In this document: positions 20,388-29,180 of the stretch, in pieces
How positions within the stretch are numbered: the first letter of the stretch is position 1
How the letters are laid out: every line of letters starts with the position of its first letter
Assembly (NCBI GenBank): GCA_963777485.1
Contig: CAVZQP010000001.1
Location: forward strand, 1,054,001 to 1,118,000
Length of the DNA: 64,000 nt
Origin: Bog-473 sp963777485
Lineage (GTDB): Bacteria; Actinomycetota; Acidimicrobiia; Acidimicrobiales; RAAP-2
Reading direction: 5' to 3'
Notes under the pieces: generated by a model
Told to the model about the DNA's origin: nothing
Databases searched by the model: none
What the model saw: only the letters and a program-made list of their open reading frames with translations
Translations under genes and position numbers: made by a program

Positions 20388-21593
20388 TCAGGAGATGTCG
20401 AGCGACCGGAAGACGATGCCCGTACGCGGCTTCGGGCTGAAGTACGTCGTCTTGGGCGGCATCCGCCGGCGGTCGTTGGCCCAGTTCTCGATCTGCTTGA
20501 CCGTCACCGGCCGCAGCAGGAACGCCGCCTCACCCTCGCCGTTCGAGAGCGCCTCGAGGGCCTCGGTGACGCTGTGCCGGTGCATGACCTCGTGCGGCGG
20601 CAGGCCGGCGAGGACCGTCGCGACGAGGTTGGAGTCGAGATCGTTGCCTTCCTGTTCCACGAGGTCTGCGTGGGGGAGCAGGAGGAAGGCCTGCCCGCCC
20701 GTCACGAACGCCAGCGAGCTGGAGTCGGCCAGCGCCGTCAAGGTGCGCTCGTCCGCCGCCCCTGCACGCACCAGGTCGAACCACTGGCCGAGAGCGCCGA
20801 CAAGGTCGAAGTCGGGCGGCAGGCCGCTGATGGTGCGGTGGATGGCACCGACGCTCAGCTGGTCCTCGGAGAGCTCCACGACCAGCGCCAACACGAGGTC
20901 GTGGGGACCCGGCGCGTTGCCGTTGCCCGCGCGCGCTTCCGCCTGGTACGTCTGCGCGGTGGAATAGCGGTGGTGCCCGTCGGCCAGCACGACGGGAGCC
21001 CGGCCGATTGCGGTGGTGACCGCGGCGATCGTGTCGGGGTCGCTCAGGACCCAGACCTGGTGGCGCACTCCGTCATCGTCGTACGCGTCGCCGACCGGCT
21101 CGTCGTCGGTCGGGTCGAAGGTGGCCGTGACGCCGTCGGCCATGGAGAGGCCCCAGATCGGCGAGAGGTTGGCACGCGTGGCGCGCAGCAGGTCCAGGCG
21201 GTCGCTCTTCGGCTTGGGCAGCGTCTGCTCGTGGGGGAGGATGTCGCTCTCCTCGCCGGGGTCGGCGAGCCCGAGCAGCCCGATGACACCGGTCGTGGCG
21301 CGACCCGACGTGTCGGTCATGCGGTACGGATAGAGACAGGGCTCGGGGTCGGCGGCAAGGATGCCCTCGTTGAGCCAGCGGTAGAAGAGGTCGGTGGCGA
21401 CGGCATAACGGTCCCGCCCGCCGGAGAGGTCCGCCTCGGGCAGCTCGACGAGGACCGCGTTGGCCTGGTGACGCGAGGCCAGATGGACCCGTTCGGTCGA
21501 CGAGATCACGTCGTACGGCGGGGCGATGACCTGGGCCAGCGGCGCAATCTCCGGCTGGTACCGCAGACCGCGGAACGCTTCGAATCGAGGCAT
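20388..21593 (-). CDS. DUF1015 family protein
   Basis: 401 aa starting MPRFEAFRGLRY. The conserved opening (IAPPYDVIS), HPHEQT-like segment (ILPHEQTL) and the DGHHRYSTA motif (about residue 200) identify the DUF1015 family, widespread in bacteria, without an assigned reaction. In many genomes it lies near serine or phosphoglycerate metabolism genes; that context is not visible here. Divergent from the phosphatidyltransferase gene with 64 bp between starts. Confidence 0.85.
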   Translation of the reverse strand: MPRFEAFRGLRYQPEIAPLAQVIAPPYDVISSTERVHLASRHQANAVLVELPEADLSGGRDRYAVATDLFYRWLNEGILAADPEPCLYPYRMTDTSGRATTGVIGLLGLADPGEESDILPHEQTLPKPKSDRLDLLRATRANLSPIWGLSMADGVTATFDPTDDEPVGDAYDDDGVRHQVWVLSDPDTIAAVTTAIGRAPVVLADGHHRYSTAQTYQAEARAGNGNAPGPHDLVLALVVELSEDQLSVGAIHRTISGLPPDFDLVGALGQWFDLVRAGAADERTLTALADSSSLAFVTGGQAFLLLPHADLVEQEGNDLDSNLVATVLAGLPPHEVMHRHSVTEALEALSNGEGEAAFLLRPVTVKQIENWANDRRRMPPKTTYFSPKPRTGIVFRSLDIS

Positions 21594-21657
21594 CGTGCCA
21601 CTCTGACACACAGGGGCCAGGACCGGTGCAGCGCCGTGGCTTCCGTAGACTCGCACC

Positions 21658-22344
21658 GTGGCCGGCGTGGAAGACGTTGACGATCTCGACAGCGTGCACC
21701 AGACGCACCACGCCACCTCGCCGCCATCCGACCCGGGGCAGGACGAGGGGCTGGACCGGATCCTGACGGTCCCGAACCTCATCACGTTCGTTCGCCTGGC
21801 GTGCATCCCGGTTTTTCTGTGGCTGCTCTTCGGCCGGCACGAGCAGACGGCGGCCGCGATCCTCTTGGCCGTCCTCGGCGCGACGGACTGGGTCGACGGC
21901 TTTGTGGCCCGGCGCTACCACCAGGTGTCGACGTTCGGCAAGGTGCTGGACCCGACCGCCGACCGGGTCCTGGTGGGGACGGCGGTGATCTCGGTGATGG
22001 CGTACGGTGCCGTCCCCCTGTGGTTCGGCATCGCCACCATCGCCCGGGAGGTCCTTGTCTCGGTCATGGTCGTGCTGCTCGCCTCACTGGGTGCCGCTCG
22101 CATCGATGTGTTGTGGGTCGGCAAGGCGGGCACATTCGGGTTGATGTTCGCGTACCCGACCTTCCTTCTCGCCTACGGCGGCGCCGGCTGGCAGGCGCCG
22201 ATCACCGTGATCGCGTACGTAACCGGCGTCACCGGCCTGGTGCTGGCGTGGATCGCCGCGTGGAGCTACATCGGCCCCGCCCGCAAGGCCCTGCGCGAGG
22301 GCAGGGCCGCGAGACAAGGACACGTGAACGGGAGCCCGGCGTGA
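21658..22344 (+). CDS. CDP-alcohol phosphatidyltransferase (PgsA-like)
   Basis: 228 aa. The catalytic signature D-x2-DG-x2-AR-x8-G-x3-D-x3-D is complete: DWVDGFVARR...GKVLDPTADR (about 81-107). About five or six membrane segments follow. The family transfers a phosphatidyl group from CDP-diacylglycerol to an alcohol; phosphatidylglycerophosphate synthase is the best guess, but inositol-phosphate transfer is possible. A TAGACT box 6 nt before the GTG (21646-21651) suggests leaderless expression. Its stop overlaps the GTG of the next gene by 4 nt. Confidence 0.88.
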   Translation: MAGVEDVDDLDSVHQTHHATSPPSDPGQDEGLDRILTVPNLITFVRLACIPVFLWLLFGRHEQTAAAILLAVLGATDWVDGFVARRYHQVSTFGKVLDPTADRVLVGTAVISVMAYGAVPLWFGIATIAREVLVSVMVVLLASLGAARIDVLWVGKAGTFGLMFAYPTFLLAYGGAGWQAPITVIAYVTGVTGLVLAWIAAWSYIGPARKALREGRAARQGHVNGSPA

Positions 22345-24836
22345 AGGCCGTGATCATGGCCGGCGGCGAGGGTACCCGCCTGCGTCCGCAGACGTCGAAC
22401 CTCCCCAAGCCGATGCTGCCGCTGGTCGGCCGCCCGATGATGGAGCACATCGTGTCGCTCCTGCGGCGACACGGCATCACTGACATCGTCGTCACGGTCG
22501 CCTTCCTGCCCAACGCGATCCGCAGCTACTTCGGCGACGGCAGCGAGCTCGGGGTCCGCATGGCGTACGCGACCGAGGAGTCGCCGCTCGGCACGGCCGG
22601 CTCGGTGCGCAACGCGATGGAGCAGCTGACCGAACGCTTCATCGTGATCTCGGGCGACGTACTGACCGACATCGACCTGACCGAGGTCATCGCGTTCCAC
22701 GAGAAGAACGAGGCCCTCGCCACCATCGCGCTCAGCGCGGTCGAGAACCCGCTCGAGTTCGGCATCGTCATCACCCGTGAGGACGGCAGCATCGAGCGCT
22801 TCCTGGAGAAGCCCGGCTGGGGCCAGGTGTTCAGCGACACCATCAACACCGGGATCTACGTCCTCGAGCCCGAGATCTTCGAGCGGATCCCCGCGGGGCG
22901 TCCCGTCGACTTCTCCGGTGAGGTGTTCCCCGGCGCCCTCGATGACGGCCGGCCGCTGTACGGCTACGTGGCCGACGGGTACTGGGAGGACGTCGGGACG
23001 ACAGCCGCCTACCTCAAGGCGCACGAGGACATCTTGGACGGCAAGGTCGACGTCGAGATCTCGGGTTTCGAGCTGCGTCCCGGCGTGTGGGTCGGGAAGG
23101 GGTCGACGATCCACCCGTCCGCGCGCCTCGACTCGCCCACCTACGTCGCCGAGAACTGCACCGTCGACGCCACGGCCGTCCTCGGCGCCTACACCACGCT
23201 GGGCGCGAACGCGCGGGTGGCCGAGCGGGCCGAAGTACAGCGCTCCGTGATCGGCGAGAACTCGTATCTCGGACCGGGCGCGCGGGTGGAGGGCGCGGTG
23301 ATCGGGCGCTCGTGCGACCTGCGGGCCGGTGCCCGCGTCGAGCCGGGCGCGGTGCTGGGCGAGGGCTGCCTCGTCGGCGCGCACGCCGAAGTGCGCGGTG
23401 ACGTGAAGGTCTATCCCTACAAGGTGGTGGAGGCGGGCGCGCAGGTGAACGCCTCGATCGTGTGGGAGTCCGGCGGCGCGCGCACCCTCTTCGGCCGCGA
23501 GGGGGTGCTCGGCATCGCAAATGTCGACGTGAGCCCCGAGCTCGCCGTGCGCCTGGCGAAGGCCTGGGCGTCGGGCTTCGAGAAGGGGTCGTCCATCACG
23601 GCATCGAGGGACACCAGCCGGGCGGGCCGGGTGCTCAAGCGCGCCCTCATGGTCGGGTGCAATGCCGTGGGCGTCAACGTGGCCGACCTGGAGCTGGCCA
23701 CCGTGCCGGTGACGCGCCATCAGGTGCGGGCCCGGGGCGCCCGTGGCGCCCTGACCGTGCGGCTCAGCCCCGACGACCCGCAGTCGGTCATCATCCGGTT
23801 CTTCGACGACCGCGGCATCGACCTCTCCGAGGCGGACCAGCGGCGAGTCGAGCGCATGTTCAACCGCGAAGAGTTCCGGCGGGTCACCGCCGGGGAGATC
23901 GGCGACATCGACTTTTCGCCCCGCGTGATCGAGCACTACACGGGCGACATGGTCCAGGCCTTCGGGCTCCAGCGCGACGAAGACCGTCTGGTCAAGCTCG
24001 TGCTCGATCTCTCCTACGGCGCCGCCAGCTTCGTCATGCCCAGCCTGCTGTCGAAGGTCGGCGCCGACGTGCTCAGCATCAACCCGTACGCGCAGACGCC
24101 GGGGGTCATCGCCATCGACCGCGTCGTCAGCGAGGCGCGCGTTGCCGAGGCGGTGCGCGGGTCCGGCGCGGACCTCGGCGCGGTCATCGATCCGGGTGGC
24201 GAGCGGCTCACCCTCATCGACGGTCGCGGCCGCGTGCTGACCGACGACGAAGCGATCATGGCGTTCATCGGCCTCGGCGCCGAAGCGGGTGACACGAAAA
24301 AGGTGGCGCTGCCCGTGACGGCGAGCGGCGCGACATTGCAGTACTGCGCGGAACGCAGGATCGAGGTCGCGCTCACCCCCCTCTCGCCATCGGGATTGCT
24401 CGAGACGGCCGCGTCGGGAGGCGTCACGTTCGCGTCCGACCGTCGCGGCGGGTACGTGTTCCCCTCGTTCCTGCCAGCTTTCGACGGCGCGGCCGCCCTG
24501 GCGCGCCTCCTGTCGTTGCTCGGCCGGGGGTCGAGCTCCCTCGAGGACCTGGTCGACGCCATGCCGGCCATGCCCATCGTGCACGAGGAGGTGGCGACCC
24601 CCGGGGAGCAGAAAGGCCTGATCATGCGGACCCTGATGGAGCAGCTGGCCGAACAGGGGGCAGACCTGGTGCTGGTGGACGGCATAAAGGTGCAGGCCGA
24701 TGACGGGTGGGTCCTCGTCGTTCCCGACCCCGAGGACCCGGTGACCCACGTGTGGGCCGAGGGGATCGACCTGCCGGCCTCGGTGGCGCTCGCGACGACC
24801 TACGTCGAGCGCATCGCCGCGCTGTCCACCAGCTGA
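22341..24836 (+). CDS. Sugar-phosphate nucleotidyltransferase fused to phosphomannomutase-like domain
   Basis: 831 aa. Residues 1 to about 235 are a nucleotidyltransferase domain (AVIMAGGEGTRLRPQT, KPMLPLVGRPMM; product site GYWEDVGTTAAYLKA). About 245-370 are left-handed beta-helix hexapeptide repeats. About 375-831 resemble phosphomannomutase/phosphoglucomutase. The mutase part is unusual: the active-serine loop reads TASRDTSRA rather than TASHNP, and the metal loop reads IDPGGERL where D-x-D-x-D-R is normal, so mutase activity is doubtful. Likely role: making GDP-mannose or a related nucleotide sugar for envelope glycans. Translationally coupled to the phosphatidyltransferase gene. Confidence 0.85.
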   Translation: MKAVIMAGGEGTRLRPQTSNLPKPMLPLVGRPMMEHIVSLLRRHGITDIVVTVAFLPNAIRSYFGDGSELGVRMAYATEESPLGTAGSVRNAMEQLTERFIVISGDVLTDIDLTEVIAFHEKNEALATIALSAVENPLEFGIVITREDGSIERFLEKPGWGQVFSDTINTGIYVLEPEIFERIPAGRPVDFSGEVFPGALDDGRPLYGYVADGYWEDVGTTAAYLKAHEDILDGKVDVEISGFELRPGVWVGKGSTIHPSARLDSPTYVAENCTVDATAVLGAYTTLGANARVAERAEVQRSVIGENSYLGPGARVEGAVIGRSCDLRAGARVEPGAVLGEGCLVGAHAEVRGDVKVYPYKVVEAGAQVNASIVWESGGARTLFGREGVLGIANVDVSPELAVRLAKAWASGFEKGSSITASRDTSRAGRVLKRALMVGCNAVGVNVADLELATVPVTRHQVRARGARGALTVRLSPDDPQSVIIRFFDDRGIDLSEADQRRVERMFNREEFRRVTAGEIGDIDFSPRVIEHYTGDMVQAFGLQRDEDRLVKLVLDLSYGAASFVMPSLLSKVGADVLSINPYAQTPGVIAIDRVVSEARVAEAVRGSGADLGAVIDPGGERLTLIDGRGRVLTDDEAIMAFIGLGAEAGDTKKVALPVTASGATLQYCAERRIEVALTPLSPSGLLETAASGGVTFASDRRGGYVFPSFLPAFDGAAALARLLSLLGRGSSSLEDLVDAMPAMPIVHEEVATPGEQKGLIMRTLMEQLAEQGADLVLVDGIKVQADDGWVLVVPDPEDPVTHVWAEGIDLPASVALATTYVERIAALSTS

Positions 24837-24931
24837 ACCACCCCGTCGCATCCACGACCGCGTCGCGACACGAGGCACTTGCCTTGGGGCCCGGCGGCGA
24901 GTGCGCGGCCGGTCCGGTATCGTCGCCCCTC

Positions 24932-25312
24932 ATGAACGTCCCCGACGACCTTCGGTACTCGTCCGACCACGAATGGGTGCGTGTGGAAGGCACGCGTGCT
25001 CGCATCGGTATCACGGACTACGCGCAAGATGCGTTGGGCGACATCGTGTTCGTCGACCTCCCTTCGGTCGGCAGCGCGGTGGAGAAGGGTGGACAGTTCG
25101 GCGAAGTGGAGTCGACCAAGTCGGTATCGGAGATCTACGCCCCGGTGTCGGGCACGGTCGCGGCGGTGAACGACGCGCTGACGTCGAACCCCGAGCGGAT
25201 CAATCAGGACCCCTATGGCGAGGGTTGGATCTGCGAGGTCGAGCTCGCGTCCGATGCGGACCTCGCGGGCCTGCTGGACGCGGCCGCGTACGGTGACCTG
25301 ACGGCGGACTGA
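24932..25312 (+). CDS. gcvH: Glycine cleavage system H protein
   Basis: 126 aa. Lipoyl-carrier protein with the lipoylation site ESTKSVSE (Lys63). It shuttles the aminomethyl group between GcvP, GcvT and the L protein. A TATCGT box at 24918-24923, 8 nt before the ATG, points to a near-leaderless message. gcvT and gcvP are about 15 kb downstream, not adjacent. Confidence 0.95.
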   Translation: MNVPDDLRYSSDHEWVRVEGTRARIGITDYAQDALGDIVFVDLPSVGSAVEKGGQFGEVESTKSVSEIYAPVSGTVAAVNDALTSNPERINQDPYGEGWICEVELASDADLAGLLDAAAYGDLTAD

Positions 25313-25377
25313 ACCCGTGTTCGGGCAGCCCGTGCCGTCCGGAGAACCCCGTCGGGGGTTGGGGTACCGTGGACTCC

Positions 25378-25851
25378 GTGTTCTGTAACAACTGCGGGCA
25401 CCGCAACCCCGAGGGCGTCAACTTCTGTTCCTCGTGTGGGCACGCGCTGCTCGCAGAGGGCGACGAAGCCACCATCACGCTCCGTCCGGGCGACGACCCC
25501 GAATCCGGCGAGGTCCGGCTCGACGTCGAACAGGTCGAGGTGCCCCATGGGGCGGGCGTGCTCGTGGTGACCCGGGGCCCCAACATCGGGGCGCGCTACC
25601 TGCTCGGGGACCAGGTGGTCCGGGCGGGACGCCACCCCGAGAGCGACATCTTTCTCGACGACATCACGGTGTCCCGGCGCCATGTCGAGATCGTGCCCAA
25701 GGACGGCGGCACCTACGTGGTGCGCGACGTGGGCTCGCTGAACGGGACGTACGTCAACAGGGAGCGGATCGACGAGGTGCAGCTCGCACCCGGCGACGAG
25801 CTGCAGATCGGCAAGTTCAAGCTCGTCTACCTGGTGGCGGGGAACGAGTGA
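25378..25851 (+). CDS. Zinc-ribbon + FHA domain protein, GarA/OdhI-like
   Basis: 157 aa from the GTG at 25378; a TACCGT box ends 7 nt before it, so leaderless initiation is favoured over the GTG at 25369. A four-Cys zinc ribbon (CNNCGHRN...CSSCG) occupies the first about 20 residues, then a TITLR segment with candidate phospho-threonines, then an FHA domain (GRHPESDIFLDDITVSRRH, GSLNGTYVNRERI). The FHA part closely resembles mycobacterial GarA, which controls 2-oxoglutarate-using enzymes according to its phosphorylation. GarA itself has no zinc ribbon. Position between gcvH and merR matches the mycobacterial order. The stop overlaps the next GTG. Confidence 0.88.
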   Translation: MFCNNCGHRNPEGVNFCSSCGHALLAEGDEATITLRPGDDPESGEVRLDVEQVEVPHGAGVLVVTRGPNIGARYLLGDQVVRAGRHPESDIFLDDITVSRRHVEIVPKDGGTYVVRDVGSLNGTYVNRERIDEVQLAPGDELQIGKFKLVYLVAGNE

Positions 25852-26987
25852 GCAGCCGCACGTACCTGTCAATCGGTGACGTCCTCACGCTCCTGCGGGA
25901 GGAGTTCCCCGATGTCACGATCTCGAAGATCCGCTTCTTGGAGAGCCAGGGACTGGTCAACCCGGAGCGTTCGCCGTCGGGCTACCGGAAGTTCTTCGAG
26001 CACGATGTCGAGCGCCTGCGCTGGGTGCTCCGCCAGCAGCGGGAGCACTTCCTGCCGCTGAAGGTGATCCGCGACCGCCTGGCCGACGGTGATCTCGATG
26101 ATGCGCCGCAGCGCGGCGCCAATGGGAAGCCGGCCGAGCCGGCCGGCCCTGCGTCGCACGCGGCGGCCGCTCTCGGTTCCGTCGAAGACGAGCAGCCGAC
26201 GAAGGCGGACGAGGAGGCCATGGCGCGCATCCTGGCCGATGCGTCGCGCCGCGCCGCCCTCATGCCCGAGGCGGCGCAGGTTCGGCGCGGGTTGCAGGTC
26301 GTGGGGGAGGGGGCGGTCTCCGAAGTTGCGGCCCCGACAGACTCGCCCGCACGCAACAAGGGCGCCGACACCGCAACGGCCGCGGCCGGGCGTGCCGACG
26401 CCGCGCCCGCCGGCAGGGGCGGCTCGAGCGCACCGTCACCGCCCGAGCCCAACGCCAACGCCAACGCCAACGACGCAGTGCCACGCGCCGGCAAGTCGCG
26501 GTCGTCCTCCTCATCCGCGCCGCCAGAGGCTCCGGTCCGTCCCTCGGCGACCCGGACCACCGGGGGGCCCGCGGCGGAGGCCGCCGCCACCAGCGGCATG
26601 GCCACGGGCGCCAGCCTGACCGCCCAGGAGGTCTGCGCCGCCTCCGGGCTGTCGGCCGAGGAGCTCGAGGGCCTCGAGAGCTATGGCCTGATCGGCTCGA
26701 TGCGCGTGGCCGGGCTGCAGACGTACGACGAGGAGGCCCTGGCGGTCGCCAACCTGGCTGCGGCGTTCCGCGCCTTCGGGATCGAGCCGCGCCACCTGCG
26801 GCTGTACCGCAACGCGGTCGACCGCGAGATGGGCCTGATCGAGCAGGTCATCATCCCGCTGTTGCGCCAGCGGAACCCCGAGTCCCGGCAGCGGGCCGTC
26901 GAGGGGGCGGACCAGCTGGCAGCCCTGGGGCAGTCGATGCGAGCCTCGTTGCTGCGCCAGGCCCTCCGGCAGCACCTGGGGGGGTGA
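25848..26987 (+). CDS. MerR-family regulator with long linker (Rv1828-like)
   Basis: 379 aa. N-terminal winged helix (YLSIGDVLTLLREEFPDVTI, FLESQGLVNPERSPSGYRKF, about 4-75), a disordered Ala/Pro/Ser linker (about 85-255, with an N-A repeat) and a C-terminal helical domain beginning with a second HTH-like stretch (LTAQEVCAASGLSAEELEGLESYGLI). The size and layout resemble Rv1828, the MerR-like protein next to garA in mycobacteria, whose targets are poorly known. Translationally coupled to the FHA gene by GTGA. Confidence 0.85.
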   Translation: MSSRTYLSIGDVLTLLREEFPDVTISKIRFLESQGLVNPERSPSGYRKFFEHDVERLRWVLRQQREHFLPLKVIRDRLADGDLDDAPQRGANGKPAEPAGPASHAAAALGSVEDEQPTKADEEAMARILADASRRAALMPEAAQVRRGLQVVGEGAVSEVAAPTDSPARNKGADTATAAAGRADAAPAGRGGSSAPSPPEPNANANANDAVPRAGKSRSSSSSAPPEAPVRPSATRTTGGPAAEAAATSGMATGASLTAQEVCAASGLSAEELEGLESYGLIGSMRVAGLQTYDEEALAVANLAAAFRAFGIEPRHLRLYRNAVDREMGLIEQVIIPLLRQRNPESRQRAVEGADQLAALGQSMRASLLRQALRQHLGG

Positions 26988-27021
26988 CGCAAGGCCGGGT
27001 TCCGGCGCTACATTTCTGTAC

Positions 27022-27522
27022 GTGGTCCGTGTGCTCCTTCGTGCGGTCCGGGTGGATCTGCAGTCGAACACCCCCGTGCTCCTGCTCCAGGAGACCGAAG
27101 GTGAGGGCCGCACGCTCCCGATCTTCATCGGAAGCCCCGAGGCGACGGCCATCGCCTACGCATTGCAGGGCGTGACCATGCCGCGTCCATTGACGCACGA
27201 TCTGATGCGGGACATGCTCGGCGCTCTGGACATCACCGTCGAGCGAGTGATCATCACCGAGCTGCGTGCGTCCACCTACTACGCCGAGCTGCACCTCCTG
27301 CGCGGCAACGAACGGACCATCGTGTCCAGCCGGCCCTCCGACGCCGTCGCGGTCGCCGTGCGGACGGAGTCGCCGATCTTCGTGTCCGACGAGTTGATGG
27401 AGTCCGAGGGGATCATCCTGACCCTCGAGGCGGACGACGAGGAAGAGGAGACGCCCGACGAGCTGGTTGGGCAATTCCGCCAGTTCCTCGACTCGGTACG
27501 GCCGGAAGACTTCGAGGGGTGA
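27022..27522 (+). CDS. DUF151 bifunctional nuclease family protein
   Basis: 166 aa. LPIFIGSPEATAIAYALQG, RPLTHDLM and SRPSDAVAVAVRTESPIFV are diagnostic of DUF151. A plant member has DNase/RNase activity; bacterial members are not well characterised. A TACATT box (27009-27014) 7 nt before the GTG suggests leaderless translation. The order gcvH-FHA-MerR-DUF151 is that of Rv1826-Rv1829. The stop overlaps the next gene start by 4 nt. Confidence 0.9.
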   Translation: MVRVLLRAVRVDLQSNTPVLLLQETEGEGRTLPIFIGSPEATAIAYALQGVTMPRPLTHDLMRDMLGALDITVERVIITELRASTYYAELHLLRGNERTIVSSRPSDAVAVAVRTESPIFVSDELMESEGIILTLEADDEEEETPDELVGQFRQFLDSVRPEDFEG

Positions 27523-28127
27523 CCCGACCCCGTTGGTCGCTCGCCGTGCTGGCGGGCGCAGGCCTGTGCCTTGCGGCGTGCAGCAGCAGCCCGAGCCCGA
27601 AGCATTCGACCACGACCACCACCCACCACGCCACGACCAGCTCGTCATCGACGACCTCGACGAGCAGCGCCACGACGACGAGCTCGACGGCTGCTGGCTC
27701 CGTGGCATGCACCCACATTTCGGCCTCGGCGGGGCAGTCGCAGGGCGCCGCCGGCACGATCACCGGTGTGGTGACGGTCACGAACACCGGGACTTCGCCC
27801 TGCACCGTCGACGGGTACCCGACGATGGGCCTGTACTCGGGCAGTGGCGCCCCCCTCACGGTCACGATGGTCAACGGGCTCACCGTCAGCGTCACGCCCC
27901 AGGCGAGCGCCCCTCCGTCGTCCGTGACGATCGCGCCGTCGTCGACGGCACAGTTCGCCTATCAGATCTCCGACGTACCGGTCGGTGCCGCGACGAGCTG
28001 CCCCACGTCCGAGCAGGCGACCACGACGATGCCGGGCGCGTCGGCCTCGTCGGCCTACTTCCCCTTGGCCATCGACCCGTGCAACAACGGGACGATCAGG
28101 GTGTCGCCCGTCTACAAGACCTCTTAG
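27519..28127 (+). CDS. DUF4232-type lipoprotein
   Basis: 202 aa. Signal peptide with a lipobox (CLAAC, Cys21), a Ser/Thr spacer (about 25-60), then a beta-rich DUF4232-like domain (GTITGVVTVTNTGTSPCTVDGYPTMGLYSGSGAPL) with paired cysteines. Predicted surface lipoprotein of unknown function. GTGA overlap with DUF151 means it is read from the same transcript. It converges on acuI with overlapping stop codons. Confidence 0.8.
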   Translation: MTRPRWSLAVLAGAGLCLAACSSSPSPKHSTTTTTHHATTSSSSTTSTSSATTTSSTAAGSVACTHISASAGQSQGAAGTITGVVTVTNTGTSPCTVDGYPTMGLYSGSGAPLTVTMVNGLTVSVTPQASAPPSSVTIAPSSTAQFAYQISDVPVGAATSCPTSEQATTTMPGASASSAYFPLAIDPCNNGTIRVSPVYKTS

Positions 28128-29113
28128 CGACCGGGCGCCACCAAGATCCGGCCGCGCACGGCAGCGTCGAGGACGCGTCCGAGGGCGGCGGTGAGGCCGT
28201 CGAGACCGATCTCCTCGTTCACCATGTCCTCGCAGTGGCCGAGGGGGAAGGCGTCGGCCATGTCGGACCACAGCTCACGACGCTCTTCGATCGGCGTCGC
28301 GACGGTGTCGATCCCGAGCAGGGCGACGCCGCGCACGATGAACGGGTACACCGTCGTGGAGAGGGCGTTGCCGCCGGTCAGTCCGCTGGCGGCCACCGCC
28401 CCGCCATAGCGCACGGTCCGCAGCGCCTCGGCGAGCGCCACGCCGCCGACACAGTCGACCACACCGCCCCACAACTGCGGCCCGAGCGTGCGGCCGTCGT
28501 CCTCGGTGAACTGGCGGCCCACCACCTGCGCCGCGCCGAGCTCCTTGAGGTAGTCCTGCTCCGCGGTCTTGCCCGACGACGCCACCACCTCGAACCCGGC
28601 GTTGGCCAAGATCGCGACCGCCGCGCTGCCGACACCGCCGGACGCGCCCGTCACGAGGATGGGGCCGTCGTCGGCCGTGGTCCCGTGCTGGCGCAGCCGG
28701 CGCAGCGAGAGGAGTGCCGTCAAGCCGGCCAGGCCGATGATGGCGGCACTCCGACAGCTCAGGCGCTCGGGCAGCGGCACCACCCAGTCGGCCGGCACCC
28801 GGGTGTAGGCGGCGAAGCCACCGTGGTGCGCCACGCCCAGGTCGTACCCCTGGACGAGGACGCGCTGGCCCGCCTCGAAGTCGGGGCTCGAGCTCTCCTC
28901 CACGATGCCGGTGAGCTCCACGCCGGGCACGAGCGGGAACTTCCTGGCGACGCGGTTGCCCGGGCGGGTGACCATGGCGTCCTTGAAGTTGATGGCCGTC
29001 CATTCGACGCGGATCAGGACCTCGCCCGCAGGGAGGTCGTCCCCGGTCAGCTCGACGACCGCCGGACGGATCACCTCCCCCGACTTCGACAGCAGATATG
29101 CCGGGAAGCGCAC
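28124..29113 (-). CDS. AcuI/YhdH-type acrylyl-CoA reductase-like MDR oxidoreductase
   Basis: 329 aa when started at GTG 29113, which matches the family length. NFKDAMV near residue 45, PGVELTGIVEES, and the NADPH loop GASGGVGS mark the AcuI/YhdH branch of zinc-free medium-chain reductases. The family reduces acrylyl-CoA (or acrylate-like enones) to the saturated product with NADPH. A GTG at 29191 would lengthen it by 26 residues but would overlap the divergent peptidase gene, so it is less likely. Confidence 0.85.
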   Translation of the reverse strand: MRFPAYLLSKSGEVIRPAVVELTGDDLPAGEVLIRVEWTAINFKDAMVTRPGNRVARKFPLVPGVELTGIVEESSSPDFEAGQRVLVQGYDLGVAHHGGFAAYTRVPADWVVPLPERLSCRSAAIIGLAGLTALLSLRRLRQHGTTADDGPILVTGASGGVGSAAVAILANAGFEVVASSGKTAEQDYLKELGAAQVVGRQFTEDDGRTLGPQLWGGVVDCVGGVALAEALRTVRYGGAVAASGLTGGNALSTTVYPFIVRGVALLGIDTVATPIEERRELWSDMADAFPLGHCEDMVNEEIGLDGLTAALGRVLDAAVRGRILVAPGR

Positions 29114-29180
29114 CGACTCACTGTAGAGGCCGTCGGCGGCGGTCTCCGGCACGCGTGCCGCCGCCGGGTACGTTCGCACG

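Noticed and set aside
22266..24878. 870-aa open frame on the minus strand
   Set aside because: Antisense to the intact nucleotidyltransferase/mutase gene; composition (Arg/His/Val/Asp-rich) is that of a high-GC shadow frame, with no motif.
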